This document shows positions 40,875-49,446 of a DNA stretch of 64,000 bases, piece after piece. Numbering within the stretch: position 1 is the stretch's first letter; each line of letters opens with the position of its first letter. A program made the translations under genes and the position numbers. Under the pieces are notes generated by a model, which worked only from the letters and a program-made list of their open reading frames with translations, was not told where the DNA came from and searched no databases. The DNA is taken from the NCBI RefSeq assembly GCF_028858535.1, contig NZ_JAPMOU010000004.1:62001-126000 (forward strand), in the 5' to 3' direction. This DNA is from Spartinivicinus poritis (GTDB lineage: Bacteria > Pseudomonadota > Gammaproteobacteria > Pseudomonadales > Zooshikellaceae).

Positions 40875-41168
40875 TTATACTGGAGGGGCTCTAGCTTCTA
40901 AATGTTTTCTATACTGAGAAAAAGGATAAGCAGGTTTTGAATAAGGAAACTCTTGATTAATTAAGTGGGGAGTCAGGAATGTTTTTTGAGAAACACTCAA
41001 ATCCAGGCCATCGCTTTCACTATCTTCAATAGCAAATAATTCAACGTTGCTGATTTCTACATCAACGACGACCAACTTCTGATTTGAAATCAAACCAACA
41101 GCAATAGCGCTGATAAGCAAAAAGCTTAAAAGATATTGTATATAGCTGTTGTATTTGAGACTTTTCAT
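40875..41168 (-). CDS. Small single-pass membrane protein, unknown
   Basis: Not recognised. The 97 residues start with a basic N-terminus (MKSLKYNSYIQY), one hydrophobic helix (about 12-32) and a polar, acidic exterior part with VDVEISNVELFAIEDSESDG. The ATG at 41168 has a GGGGT-like ribosome-binding site. It precedes the CBS gene by 74 bp on the same strand and may be cotranscribed. Coding is plausible from the regular frame and signal-anchor-like start. No function can be assigned. Confidence 0.55.
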   Translation of the reverse strand: MKSLKYNSYIQYLLSFLLISAIAVGLISNQKLVVVDVEISNVELFAIEDSESDGLDLSVSQKTFLTPHLINQEFPYSKPAYPFSQYRKHLEARAPPV

Positions 41169-41419
41169 GACTTACCCCAAAACCATGGGTAAAGGTTATA
41201 AATTGTTTGTAATTAATTTATAGGCCTCAATAGCATCAATCTCAATTAGTAGTAATACGTAACCAAATAGTAAAACATACCAAGCTCTATTTAGCCTTGC
41301 ATAGAAAACCTGGGGCAATAGACTTCAAAACCTCTTATTTTGTATACACATCATGAGTGGTAGCCATTGTATCGATCCATTACAATCCCCTTAAAACCAA
41401 CTGATAGCGATGACCCAAT

Positions 41420-42238
41420 ATGACACAGCCATCACAATTGCCTTTACTATTAGAGCCAGAAGAACTGCTACCTCTGCTGTCAAACCCAGACATACTGTTA
41501 GTTGACCTGTCTCGTCAAGAGATCTACCTACAACAACATTTGCCTGGCGCTCATCATATTACGCCACAGCAGCTAATGTCAGGACAGCCACCCGCACCTG
41601 GTAAGTTGCCACCCAAAGCCCAGATTGAGCAATTGTTAAGCAGTATTGGCTTCACGGGTGATCAGCATGTGGTTGTTTATGATGATGAAGGTGGCGGTTG
41701 GGCTGGCCGCTTTATCTGGACCCTCGATGTTATTGGCCATCAACAGTACTCCTATTTAAATGGCGGCTTGCATGCCTGGTTGGGCCATGGCTTACCAGTG
41801 ACGGCTGAAATACCTCCCCAGCCACAACCAACCCAAATATCTGTAACCATTGATACCACCCCAATTGCTGATGTCGACTATATAAAAAGCCTGTTAAATA
41901 CCCCTGATTTTGTGGTTTGGGATGCTCGCTCACCAGCAGAGTACCAAGGCATTAAAGTATTAGCTCAGCGCGGCGGCCATATACCAGGGGCTATCAACTT
42001 TGAGTGGACTCGCGGTATGGATCAGCAGAATCATTTAAAAATACGTGATGATATTCAAAAGCTACTAGCAGATTGTGGTATTACAGCAGACAAAACCATA
42101 GTGACTCATTGCCAAAGCCATCATCGCTCAGGTTTTACCTATTTAGTGGCAAAGTCTTTGGGCTTTAAAAATATCAAGGCCTATGATGGCTCTTGGTCAG
42201 AATGGGGCAACCTGGCAGATACTCCCATTGAGAAGTAG
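41420..42238 (+). CDS. rhdA: Thiosulfate sulfurtransferase (tandem rhodanese, RhdA type)
   Basis: Cytosolic sulfurtransferase that moves sulfane sulfur from thiosulfate to cyanide or other thiophilic acceptors. The 272 residues form two rhodanese domains (about 8-125 and 140-265); only the second has the active Cys (Cys231) in the loop CQSHHRS, close to the CQTHHRS loop of Pseudomonas RhdA. The neighbouring psd gene 46 bp downstream gives the same rhdA-psd pair as in Pseudomonas, which supports the name. Physiological acceptor is unknown. Confidence 0.88.
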   Translation: MTQPSQLPLLLEPEELLPLLSNPDILLVDLSRQEIYLQQHLPGAHHITPQQLMSGQPPAPGKLPPKAQIEQLLSSIGFTGDQHVVVYDDEGGGWAGRFIWTLDVIGHQQYSYLNGGLHAWLGHGLPVTAEIPPQPQPTQISVTIDTTPIADVDYIKSLLNTPDFVVWDARSPAEYQGIKVLAQRGGHIPGAINFEWTRGMDQQNHLKIRDDIQKLLADCGITADKTIVTHCQSHHRSGFTYLVAKSLGFKNIKAYDGSWSEWGNLADTPIEK

Positions 42239-42284
42239 AATTCTGAATATTTTGCTATTTATTGCTTGTTTTAAGAGGTAGTGT

Positions 42285-43151
42285 GTGAAGACTCCATTTT
42301 TTGTTAAATTGCAGCACTTAATGCCACATCATTGTATATCCCGAGCTGCGCATTGGGTAGCTGAATGCCGTTGTGGCTGGTTTAAAAACGCTTTTATAAA
42401 ATGGTTTATCAAGCGCTACCAGGTTGATATGGGCTTGGCTGAAAATGAAAACCCTGAGTCATTTGCGCATTTCAACGACTTCTTTACTCGCCCCCTCAAA
42501 GCTGGTGCTCGCCCTATTCCAGCTGATGAAAGTATTATTGTCAGCCCTGCTGATGGTGCTATTAGCCAACTAGGTAAAATAGAATATGGCCGTATATTCC
42601 AAGCAAAAGGCCATGACTATAGCCTTACAGAGCTAGTCGGCGGAGATGTCAAGCTAGCTCAAGAGTTTAATGATGGTTCTTTTGCAACCGTTTATTTATC
42701 ACCCAAAGACTACCATCGTGTTCATATGCCCTATGGCGGTACACTGCGCTCGATGATTTATGTACCTGGCCGGTTATTCTCCGTAAATCAAACTACGACT
42801 GAACACCTACCTGGTTTATTCGCCCGTAATGAGAGAGTGGTTTGTATTTTCGATACCAATATTGGTCCGATGGCAGTAATTATGGTGGGAGCAATGATTG
42901 TTGCCAGTATCGAAACGACTTGGGCAGGATTAGTTACTCCTCCTAGACGCCAGTTGAAGCAAACTGATTATACTGAAGCCGCCAGACAACCAATTAAATT
43001 AGCTAAAGGCGATGAAATGGGCCGTTTTAAATTAGGCTCTACGGCTATTGTTTTATTTGGTAAGGATGCCATTAATTGGGAAGAAAGCTTGACGGCAGAC
43101 ACTGATGTATTAATGGGAAGCAAACTCGGACAAAAAACTGCCTCTAACTAA
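42285..43151 (+). CDS. psd: Phosphatidylserine decarboxylase proenzyme
   Basis: Inner-membrane enzyme that makes phosphatidylethanolamine. The 288 residues contain NDFFTRPLKAGARP, VSPADG, SPKDYHRVHMPYGG and the self-cleavage motif LGST, where cleavage between Gly251 and Ser252 creates the pyruvoyl prosthetic group on the alpha chain. Start GTG at 42285 follows AGAGGT at good spacing. It is cotranscribed with rhdA and ended by a bidirectional terminator. This gene marks the edge of the large accessory block. Confidence 0.97.
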   Translation: MKTPFFVKLQHLMPHHCISRAAHWVAECRCGWFKNAFIKWFIKRYQVDMGLAENENPESFAHFNDFFTRPLKAGARPIPADESIIVSPADGAISQLGKIEYGRIFQAKGHDYSLTELVGGDVKLAQEFNDGSFATVYLSPKDYHRVHMPYGGTLRSMIYVPGRLFSVNQTTTEHLPGLFARNERVVCIFDTNIGPMAVIMVGAMIVASIETTWAGLVTPPRRQLKQTDYTEAARQPIKLAKGDEMGRFKLGSTAIVLFGKDAINWEESLTADTDVLMGSKLGQKTASN

Positions 43152-43215
43152 GACTATGTTGCTAAAGAGTACTGAGTAATAAATATGACAATAAGTACAA
43201 AGTAACAAAGCAATA

Positions 43216-43246
43216 ATAGAAAAGGGCGTTTATCGCCCTTTTCTAT
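43216..43246. terminator. Bidirectional terminator between psd and the flavoprotein gene
   Basis: ATAGAAAAGGGCG and CGCCCTTTTCTAT form a perfect 13-bp stem with a 5-nt loop, GC core and A/T outer arms. It lies between convergent genes and slightly overlaps the - strand stop codon, so it can serve both. Confidence 0.88.
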
Positions 43247-45141
43247 TTAATAAACAGCTCACCTACCGCACGGTGCGCCTGATCAATCGCAATATCAGTA
43301 TAAGCATCCCCACCCGAATCAGCATTTGCAATGGTAATTGGACCAAAAGGCTTACGCCCTTTTATATGCGGGCCATTTTCTTCAAAATCATCACCCTCGT
43401 TTAAATCAGAGTAATAATAAGAATATCCATGCCCCCAACGATTAATGGTAATAGCTTCAATATCCCGATCAGCATCAAACCCAGCAGGGCCTAACATCCC
43501 ATTTAAATGATCTTTAATTTCTTTTTCAAACTGAGCATAAGTGATACGCAACAACTCTCTCCTGCCCGCTTTGAATTGCTCTTTAACAGGCTGCCCCACT
43601 TTTCCCATCGGTACAGCAATCATTGTTAAACTCATAGGCATATCAGGAGTAGCACTATGGCGATAGCTACCAATATCAACAGGGTAATCCACCTGAACAA
43701 TTGTGTGAAAATTACCTGGACAGTAAGCGACAGCAAGCCCCTGTTTTTGTACTGCCTGCCAATTTTTTAATAATACAGTACTATAAATCAATGGCATTTT
43801 GACTAATTCAGACAAAGCCTCTTTTTGTGCTTTAGGTAACTGCGGCACTAAATGAGGAATCATCATATTGTAGCAAGCCATCACACAGTGCTTACTTTTA
43901 ACTTCAAAGGCTTTATTGTTATTCACATAAGAAACAGTGACACCATTAGCTTCACGCTTAACATTATAAACCGTACTATTCAACCGCAGCCTGACTAATG
44001 AACTAGGCCTATCCAAACGATCATAATGGAACCTGGTTGTCACTAGATCTTCCATGGTTTTACCACTTGCCACACCAGGAATCAGTTGTCGTACTAATGC
44101 TCTGGCAATAGAAGCGTTACCATCGGGGAAATGATAAATATAATCTTCCTCTTCATCATCCCCGAGGTCTTCTCCTGCTGCTTCCAGTATTTCATACATT
44201 TGGTCAGCATCAATACCAGGGCAACCACTATCAACCGCCTCATAAACGGACAACGTATCTGTACCCATCGCCCAGTCGTCAGCAATCATATAACGCAGCA
44301 AACGCAATACCAATGGATCAGTTACCCCATATTCATCTTGTACGAACTGGTAATAAGACGTGTTATGTAAGTACTTTGCCTGTTTTTCAACCGACATAGT
44401 TAACAGCTTTTTCGGCTTACCTGTAGCTAAACGCAATAATTGCTGGCGACCCTGCTCTGACAAAGGCATTTGTTTAATGGCTTGCTCTGCATCAATAGCA
44501 TTACCTTTTATCCCGGTCATAAACTCAGCAAGCTCTTTAAATACAAAAGGTACTATTGCATCTTTACCATATGCTGACTTATTAAAATAAGTTACCCCTT
44601 GCAAATTATTTCGTTTAAAAAAATCTTTTTTATAAGCTTTTTCGAAAAATAAGGGTTCAATACCTAGTTCTTTGAGCAGTTGCTTAGCGACTTTACTATA
44701 AGAGCCGGGGTTTTCAATTGATTGAGTACCACCATAGCCCAGTCGCATTTGGCCATTAATAGTAAACTCATTACGGCGCGCATGGCCACCAAAGTCATCA
44801 TGATTATCTAGCAACAAAATACGGGCCTTGTTGCCCAGTTGTTTTTGATAAAAATAAGCCGCTGAAAGGCCACTGATACCTGCTCCCACTATAATTAAAT
44901 CATACTCTTCTTTTAATTGGTCGGGAGTACCAAAATCTTTTTTTCCAGCCCAAGCAACTGAGTGAGCAGAATCATAAGACCCTGGTTGGCTCCCTCTCAT
45001 ACCTGTTTTTGAAGGTGGGTAATCTACTAGCTCACCAGCGGAAGCCGAACCTGAAACACCCAGTACGCCAAGCTGCGTCAGTGGTGCAACCGTAGTGCTA
45101 AGCAATACGCCATTCAGGAAATCCCTGCGTGTTATAGACAT
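43243..45141 (-). CDS. Tat-exported FAD amine oxidase, probable spermidine dehydrogenase type
   Basis: Periplasmic flavoprotein of 632 residues. The N-terminus carries a twin-arginine signal (TRRDFLNG followed by a hydrophobic stretch and GSASA). The FAD Rossmann motif YDLIIVGAGISGLSAAY begins near residue 80, with the acidic strand end LLLDNHDDFGGHARR. The C-terminus has the second FAD contact (PFGPITIANADSGGDAYTDIAIDQAHRA-type, shown in parts). Length, Tat signal and this C-terminus resemble the SpdH spermidine dehydrogenase group. A polyamine-binding protein gene follows upstream on the same strand, which fits polyamine breakdown. The substrate remains inferred. Confidence 0.8.
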   Translation of the reverse strand: MSITRRDFLNGVLLSTTVAPLTQLGVLGVSGSASAGELVDYPPSKTGMRGSQPGSYDSAHSVAWAGKKDFGTPDQLKEEYDLIIVGAGISGLSAAYFYQKQLGNKARILLLDNHDDFGGHARRNEFTINGQMRLGYGGTQSIENPGSYSKVAKQLLKELGIEPLFFEKAYKKDFFKRNNLQGVTYFNKSAYGKDAIVPFVFKELAEFMTGIKGNAIDAEQAIKQMPLSEQGRQQLLRLATGKPKKLLTMSVEKQAKYLHNTSYYQFVQDEYGVTDPLVLRLLRYMIADDWAMGTDTLSVYEAVDSGCPGIDADQMYEILEAAGEDLGDDEEEDYIYHFPDGNASIARALVRQLIPGVASGKTMEDLVTTRFHYDRLDRPSSLVRLRLNSTVYNVKREANGVTVSYVNNNKAFEVKSKHCVMACYNMMIPHLVPQLPKAQKEALSELVKMPLIYSTVLLKNWQAVQKQGLAVAYCPGNFHTIVQVDYPVDIGSYRHSATPDMPMSLTMIAVPMGKVGQPVKEQFKAGRRELLRITYAQFEKEIKDHLNGMLGPAGFDADRDIEAITINRWGHGYSYYYSDLNEGDDFEENGPHIKGRKPFGPITIANADSGGDAYTDIAIDQAHRAVGELFIK

Positions 45142-45162
45142 GACTATGCCTCGTAATAATTA

Positions 45163-45339
45163 TATACCCTTCGTGAATGACTTTTAGGGTTTGTTGTCGT
45201 CACTGACCACCATGGATGGTGGGAATGCAGTTTATACAGGAGCAATAAACTGTCTTCACCCCAATCATTTATAAAAACATAAACTCATGGGGCTTCATCG
45301 CTCGACAGCCGCCCCTAAAAACCATTCACTTTGGCTATA
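45163..45339. repeat. Inverted-repeat element, MITE-like, with TTCGTGAATG core
   Basis: The left arm (45163-45189, starting TATACCCTTCGTGAATG) and the inverse of the right arm (45313-45339) agree at about 21 of 27 bases, including TATA, GTGAATG and TTTTAGGG. The interior has smaller palindromes (CCACCAT/ATGGTGG and CAGTTTAT/ATAAACTG). No coding capacity. Related half-sites are at 49618 and 51391-51444. Confidence 0.65.
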
Positions 45340-45381
45340 AGTTTTGATATAAAGTTAATTGAAAGTTACCTGTAAATCCAT

Positions 45382-46533
45382 TTATAACCCTGGAAGCCCC
45401 GAAATGGGTGCTCTACATTGCTCAGTAGAGTGGGCACACTTCACCCGAGACCAATACCTTACCATTGAGCGTTGTAGTCGTAAGTCATACTTTGGAATAG
45501 AGAAAAGTTGTGCTTGCACACTCTCTGTTGGATAAATCGCTTGGTCACTCACTATTGCTTCATCCAATAAGACAGTTGAAGCAGGAATATTATTAGCATA
45601 CCAAACATAATTAGTAATTTTGGCGATTACTTCTGGTTCCATTAGATAGTTTAAAAAGGCATGGGCAAGCTCAGGGTTAGATGTATTGCTGGGTATAGCT
45701 ACGGCATCTATCCAACGAGAGGTTCCCTCTTCTGGAATGATATACTGTAACTCAACACCTTGCTGGGCCTCTTGCGCTTGTGAAATAGCTTGAAAAATAT
45801 CGCCAGAGTAACCTATGGCAACACACACTTTACCCTCTTGCAAACGATCTAAATAGCTTTCAGAATCAAAGTAAGTGATCGTTGAAGCTAACTTTCTTAA
45901 ATACTTAGAGGCATATACTATGTCTGTTCGTTTTTTTGAGTCACCATGCCTGCCCAGATAGTTTAAAGCTAATGGAAAAATTTCAATTTCACTATCTAGA
46001 TATGAAATACCACAAGATGCTAGCTTTTCAGCATATTCTGGTTTAAATACCAAATCCCAGGATTGTGGCACCTCATCCATATTAAGTGCTTTTTTTACTT
46101 GCTGTACGTTGATACCAAGTCCAACAGTTCCCCACAAATAAGGATGTACATAGCTGTTTGCTGAATCATACTTTTTCAAGTCTGATAATGCTGTTTTAGA
46201 TAAGTTTTTAATATTTGGCAGTAGTTTATTATTAAGCTTATATAATATATTTCGTTCAATGAGGGCTGGAATATAGTCGACTGGTGGGAATATTATATCA
46301 TAAGCTCCTTCAGGGTTTTTGACTAAAAACTTTTGCCTGAAGCCATCAATATCGTCAAAAGTGTCGTATATCACATCTACATTATATTTGTCACCAAAGT
46401 CTTTAAGTACTGATTCATCAATATAAGCAACCCAGTTTAAAATCCTAAATGTCTTTGCAACCGTCATTTCTGAAAAGACCAGAACAATAAAAGCAAGCAA
46501 ATACTTCATATGACAACTATTATTTAACACCAT
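45382..46533 (-). CDS. Polyamine-type ABC transporter substrate-binding protein (PotD/PotF-like)
   Basis: Periplasmic binding protein of up to 383 residues. A signal peptide (KYLLAFIVLVFSEMTVAKT) is followed by the family opening RILNWVAYIDESVLKDFGDKY and the PotD/F-like blocks YDIIFPPVDYIPAL, NSYVHPYLWGTVGLGIN and ISRWIDAVAIPSNTSNPELAHAFLNYL-type sequence. No permease or ATPase genes adjoin it, so it is an orphan or a sensor partner. Start is uncertain: the ATG at 46509 gives a compact signal peptide, while the longer frame begins at 46533. Neither has a strong ribosome-binding site. Confidence 0.82.
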   Translation of the reverse strand: MVLNNSCHMKYLLAFIVLVFSEMTVAKTFRILNWVAYIDESVLKDFGDKYNVDVIYDTFDDIDGFRQKFLVKNPEGAYDIIFPPVDYIPALIERNILYKLNNKLLPNIKNLSKTALSDLKKYDSANSYVHPYLWGTVGLGINVQQVKKALNMDEVPQSWDLVFKPEYAEKLASCGISYLDSEIEIFPLALNYLGRHGDSKKRTDIVYASKYLRKLASTITYFDSESYLDRLQEGKVCVAIGYSGDIFQAISQAQEAQQGVELQYIIPEEGTSRWIDAVAIPSNTSNPELAHAFLNYLMEPEVIAKITNYVWYANNIPASTVLLDEAIVSDQAIYPTESVQAQLFSIPKYDLRLQRSMVRYWSRVKCAHSTEQCRAPISGLPGL

Positions 46534-47191
46534 TGGACAATGATTATGATCCTAACATAAAAGAAAACGAGACGCACTCTAGTATCAGCTTGTTAATAAA
46601 CATCCTGCCCAACAAAACTGCTTATGTTTTATACTGACTTTACCTGAAGGATTAAGGACTGTTTAACTGCTTGTATTTTAACCAACCCAATTGACCCCAT
46701 ACTAATCGCTACTCATTAATAATATGTAAAAAAATTAATAAGAATACTCACAAACATATCAGGAATTTACCTACTGATCGGGTCATCAAACTCCATTACA
46801 TTCTAATAATTATTAAAAATATAATTTAAAATAAATCTATAAGTAATTAACCACCAATTTTGTTCTTATTATCAAGTGACAGAAATTTAATATCAGTTTT
46901 TTTCTTGTTAGGCTTTACCAATTTACCACCCCTCCCTATTATTTATTGAACGCTCCAAAAAAATTCTATAAAGGCCTCACTTACTCAAATAGCACTAAAA
47001 AAGCAGACATTCAAAAACAATATACAAAATTAAATAAATCAACATATTTAAATAAACATGCTTTTGTGAACTAATTGGCTCTTTGTTTATGCACTTTTTA
47101 TAGTATAATTTTTCAGACAAAAGCTTAGCGACATGTCTGTAACATTCATGCTTAGGAAAGCAAGCAAAGCAACTTAATATATACCCAAAGC
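46534..47191. other. AT-rich intergenic region upstream of the KfrA-like gene
   Basis: Long non-coding stretch rich in A/T runs. One -10-like TATAAT occurs at 47104-47109 but its -35 is poor (TTTGTT at about 16 bp). TATACCC at about 47179-47185 begins a palindrome that enters the tandem repeats. I see no gene. Confidence 0.4.
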
Positions 47192-47271
47192 GTAGGGTAT
47201 AGCTACTTAGCTCAGGGTATGGCTACTTGGCGCAGGGTTCAGCTGCTTGGCGTAGGGTATAGCCGCTTGAA
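47192..47271 (+). repeat. Four tandem 20-bp repeats (iteron-like)
   Basis: Four consecutive units of exactly 20 bp: 47192-47211 GTAGGGTATAGCTACTTAGC, 47212-47231 TCAGGGTATGGCTACTTGGC, 47232-47251 GCAGGGTTCAGCTGCTTGGC, 47252-47271 GTAGGGTATAGCCGCTTGAA. Each has a small palindromic core (AGCTAC, AGCTGC). No gaps between units. They end 56 bp before the start of the KfrA-like gene, which suggests an operator or centromere-like site. Confidence 0.85.
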
Positions 47272-47327
47272 AAACATACATTTTCGTAAACGTTCCTTGG
47301 TTGCTTAATTATATTTAGGTTAGCAAT

Positions 47328-48251
47328 ATGAGATCCACCGATATCACTCCTGAACAGGTTATTAAAACCGGCGAACAGCTAGAACATGCAGGTATGTTAG
47401 TAACAGGGTTTGCTTTACGCAAAAACCTCAAAGCAGGCGATCCGAAAACATTGATGGAAATATGGAAACATCATATTGCAGATAGGAAAATTCTTGATCC
47501 TAACCTAACCGATCAGTTTGTTTCTGCCATTTCTATTAGCCTTGAACAGCAACTAGAAAAATTAGAGGCCAGTTTTCATCGCAACTATCAAGCAATTAGT
47601 CAAGATGCCACAGCCGCTATCGAAGAATTAGAAATTGAATTAGAAGCAGCTAAAGCTCAAACCGAACAACTCAACGAACAGCTGAAGCAAGCGGAACAAC
47701 AGACACAAGTCAATTCAGAAGAGTTTTCCAGCTTAAACAAAGAAAATACAGCTCTTATTGAACACCAACAACAGCTTACCCAACAGCTGTCGATAGCAGA
47801 ACAACAAACAGATAGTTTACGATCTGAGCTCAAACAAGCTAATGATTTTATTGATCACCTAAAATCTGACAAAACAATGCTATGCCAACAATCCCAACAA
47901 GCAGATAAAGAGCTTAACGAGCTATATAGCCAACTACATCAAGAGCAACAAAAATCTATTCTTTTAGAACAGTCTAAAGTAACACTGCAAAAACAAATAA
48001 ACGAACTCACCCAACAGCTTGAAAACATTCAACAAGAAACAGCAGCAACCACTCAATCAACAGCTCAATATCAAGGTAAAACCCAGCAGTTACAAATTGA
48101 ATGTGCCGAGCTAAAAACACTTAATACAGAATTAAAAAACCAGTTAACCACTGCATTAACCCAACAAGATAAACTGTTATCTCACAATCAAGAGCTGGAA
48201 AAACAAGTAATTGCACTGGTCAATAAATATCGAATTTTATTAAAACAATAA
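47328..48251 (+). CDS. KfrA-type DNA-binding protein with long coiled coil
   Basis: A 307-residue protein. Residues about 8-55 (ITPEQVIKTGEQLEHAGMLVTGFALRKN in parts, followed by GDPKTLMEIWKHH) match the KfrA N-terminal DNA-binding domain pattern. Residues about 85-305 are a continuous Gln/Glu/Leu-rich coiled coil. KfrA of IncP plasmids autoregulates its gene and supports plasmid stability. Here it stands alone on apparently chromosomal DNA, directly behind four tandem repeats that may be its binding site. There is no ParA/ParB or replication gene nearby. It is closed by a hairpin at 48271. Confidence 0.75.
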   Translation: MRSTDITPEQVIKTGEQLEHAGMLVTGFALRKNLKAGDPKTLMEIWKHHIADRKILDPNLTDQFVSAISISLEQQLEKLEASFHRNYQAISQDATAAIEELEIELEAAKAQTEQLNEQLKQAEQQTQVNSEEFSSLNKENTALIEHQQQLTQQLSIAEQQTDSLRSELKQANDFIDHLKSDKTMLCQQSQQADKELNELYSQLHQEQQKSILLEQSKVTLQKQINELTQQLENIQQETAATTQSTAQYQGKTQQLQIECAELKTLNTELKNQLTTALTQQDKLLSHNQELEKQVIALVNKYRILLKQ

Positions 48252-48270
48252 ATTTAATCCTCTCTAGCTA

Positions 48271-48305
48271 TAGAGTAGGCTGGAATGAAATTTCAGCCTA
48301 CTCTA
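48271..48305 (+). terminator. Hairpin terminator after the KfrA-like gene
   Basis: TAGAGTAGGCTG and CAGCCTACTCTA form a perfect 12-bp stem with an 11-nt loop about 20 bp after the stop. The following T content is low, so efficiency is uncertain. Confidence 0.5.
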
Positions 48306-48369
48306 TTCCCCCCTCTTTTAGTTACGATCCACGAACAACAGACCCTAGTATTTATTTACAACATTTTTA

Positions 48370-48813
48370 TTAGGCAGCTACGAATAAATTTTCTTTATTT
48401 TTTTGATGGCAACGACTAAGGATTGAGCAAGGTGTTTGCATAACCATAAAATGTTGTTTACTTACACCATGACCAGTAAATTGCCAGCGATGAACCGTAA
48501 AGGTATCACTGAGATCTAGCGAATCAGGACATACTGACAATTCAATAAAACTCCCAGACTCTACATAAGGAGCAATGGGAATCAACAGGTCATCAATATC
48601 TGCATCAGGGGTATTGATTAACACTAAACTATTCAAATTACCTTGACGATCAAAGCCAACCGAAAAGCCCAGCTGCTTAAATTCATCAATGATAAAGGGT
48701 TGTTGATTCTGCTCATTAATATCACAACGGTGATAGCACAAGGACACAAGTATTGGGATAAATTGTAACTGATGAATAAACACCTGGGCATGATAATGGC
48801 AATACCGCAACAT
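48370..48813 (-). CDS. Unknown protein, possibly SOS-controlled
   Basis: Not recognised. The 147-residue protein starts MLRYCHYHAQVFIHQLQF, has several Cys residues and an acidic central part (INTPDADIDDLLIPIAPYVESG), and ends with a basic tail. No membrane helix of full length and no known motif. The ATG at 48813 is chosen because AGGAGG lies nine bases ahead; the frame itself is open to a TTG at 48834. A near-consensus LexA box lies 141 bp upstream. It does not look like SulA, DinI or UmuD. Function unknown. Confidence 0.6.
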   Translation of the reverse strand: MLRYCHYHAQVFIHQLQFIPILVSLCYHRCDINEQNQQPFIIDEFKQLGFSVGFDRQGNLNSLVLINTPDADIDDLLIPIAPYVESGSFIELSVCPDSLDLSDTFTVHRWQFTGHGVSKQHFMVMQTPCSILSRCHQKNKENLFVAA

Positions 48814-48953
48814 GATTACCCCCCTCCTAACCAAAGGAACATGCTTTTAACAAAAACTATACAGACTAGCCGAAGACAACAGTGGCGTCTCAATCTATGC
48901 AGCATACTACTTGGCTTTATGTGATTGAGAGATCTGCATTTCTAATCACCTAA

Positions 48954-48973
48954 TACTGTATATATTTACAGTA
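48954..48973. promoter_or_regulatory. LexA (SOS) box
   Basis: TACTGTATATATTTACAGTA matches the gammaproteobacterial LexA consensus (TACTGTATATATATACAGTA) at all but one base, with CTGT-N8-ACAG and perfectly symmetric 7-bp arms. The closest start codon is the unknown - strand gene (48813). On the + strand the next element is the promoter of the permuted tRNA, 436 bp away. Confidence 0.75.
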
Positions 48974-49408
48974 TTTTAACCTAAAGCCAGAATCCCACAA
49001 TCAGTAATTTCTATTAATGAAGTAGTAGCTGATAGAGAGTTAATCTTCCTGTTTTTCTGTAGCAGGCTTAGAGAACTCGAAAGCGCCCCCTTGGAGCCAA
49101 CTTCTACCCACTAGCGTAATAGCGCCCTGTTGCCAAAGAAGTCTTTCTGAATTAAAAGAGTGTAGAACTTAAGGAGATTACTTGGCTGTCAGGATCACTG
49201 AGTTTTAGCTAAATCATCCATGAGCACCAAGTTATAGAATGGCTTTGAGTTAAGCAGGGTAAAGAGAGTAGATCAGTTTACTTTTTTGTGACTAACACTT
49301 ATCAACCTGATAATTGACTATAACCTAAATACTGTAGCGCAACTGGTAGCACGCGCAGTGTGTTGTGTCATACACCCATTATAGAATAGCTTTTTCTATA
49401 ATATTTTG

Positions 49409-49438
49409 TTGCTGACTTTTAATTATATCCAATATAAA
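49409..49438 (+). promoter_or_regulatory. Promoter-like hexamers ahead of the permuted tRNA
   Basis: TTGCTG at 49409-49414, an 18-bp spacer, then TATAAA at 49433-49438. A start about seven bases downstream would fall near 49445, one to three bases before the outer helix of the tRNA-like element begins (49447). Confidence 0.45.
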
Positions 49439-49446
49439 GGGTGTAA

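Noticed and set aside
47192-47271. CRISPR array
   Set aside because: The 20-bp units adjoin without spacers and there are no cas genes; these are simple tandem repeats.
49333-49378. A second tRNA-like 5' half (TGTAGCGCAACTGGTAGCAC) ahead of the permuted unit, possibly the real 5' exon of an intron-containing tRNA
   Set aside because: The bases before it do not pair with the acceptor strand CCATCTA, its D-stem has a mismatch and its anticodon arm is not canonical. The 5' half at 49533 fits all positions.
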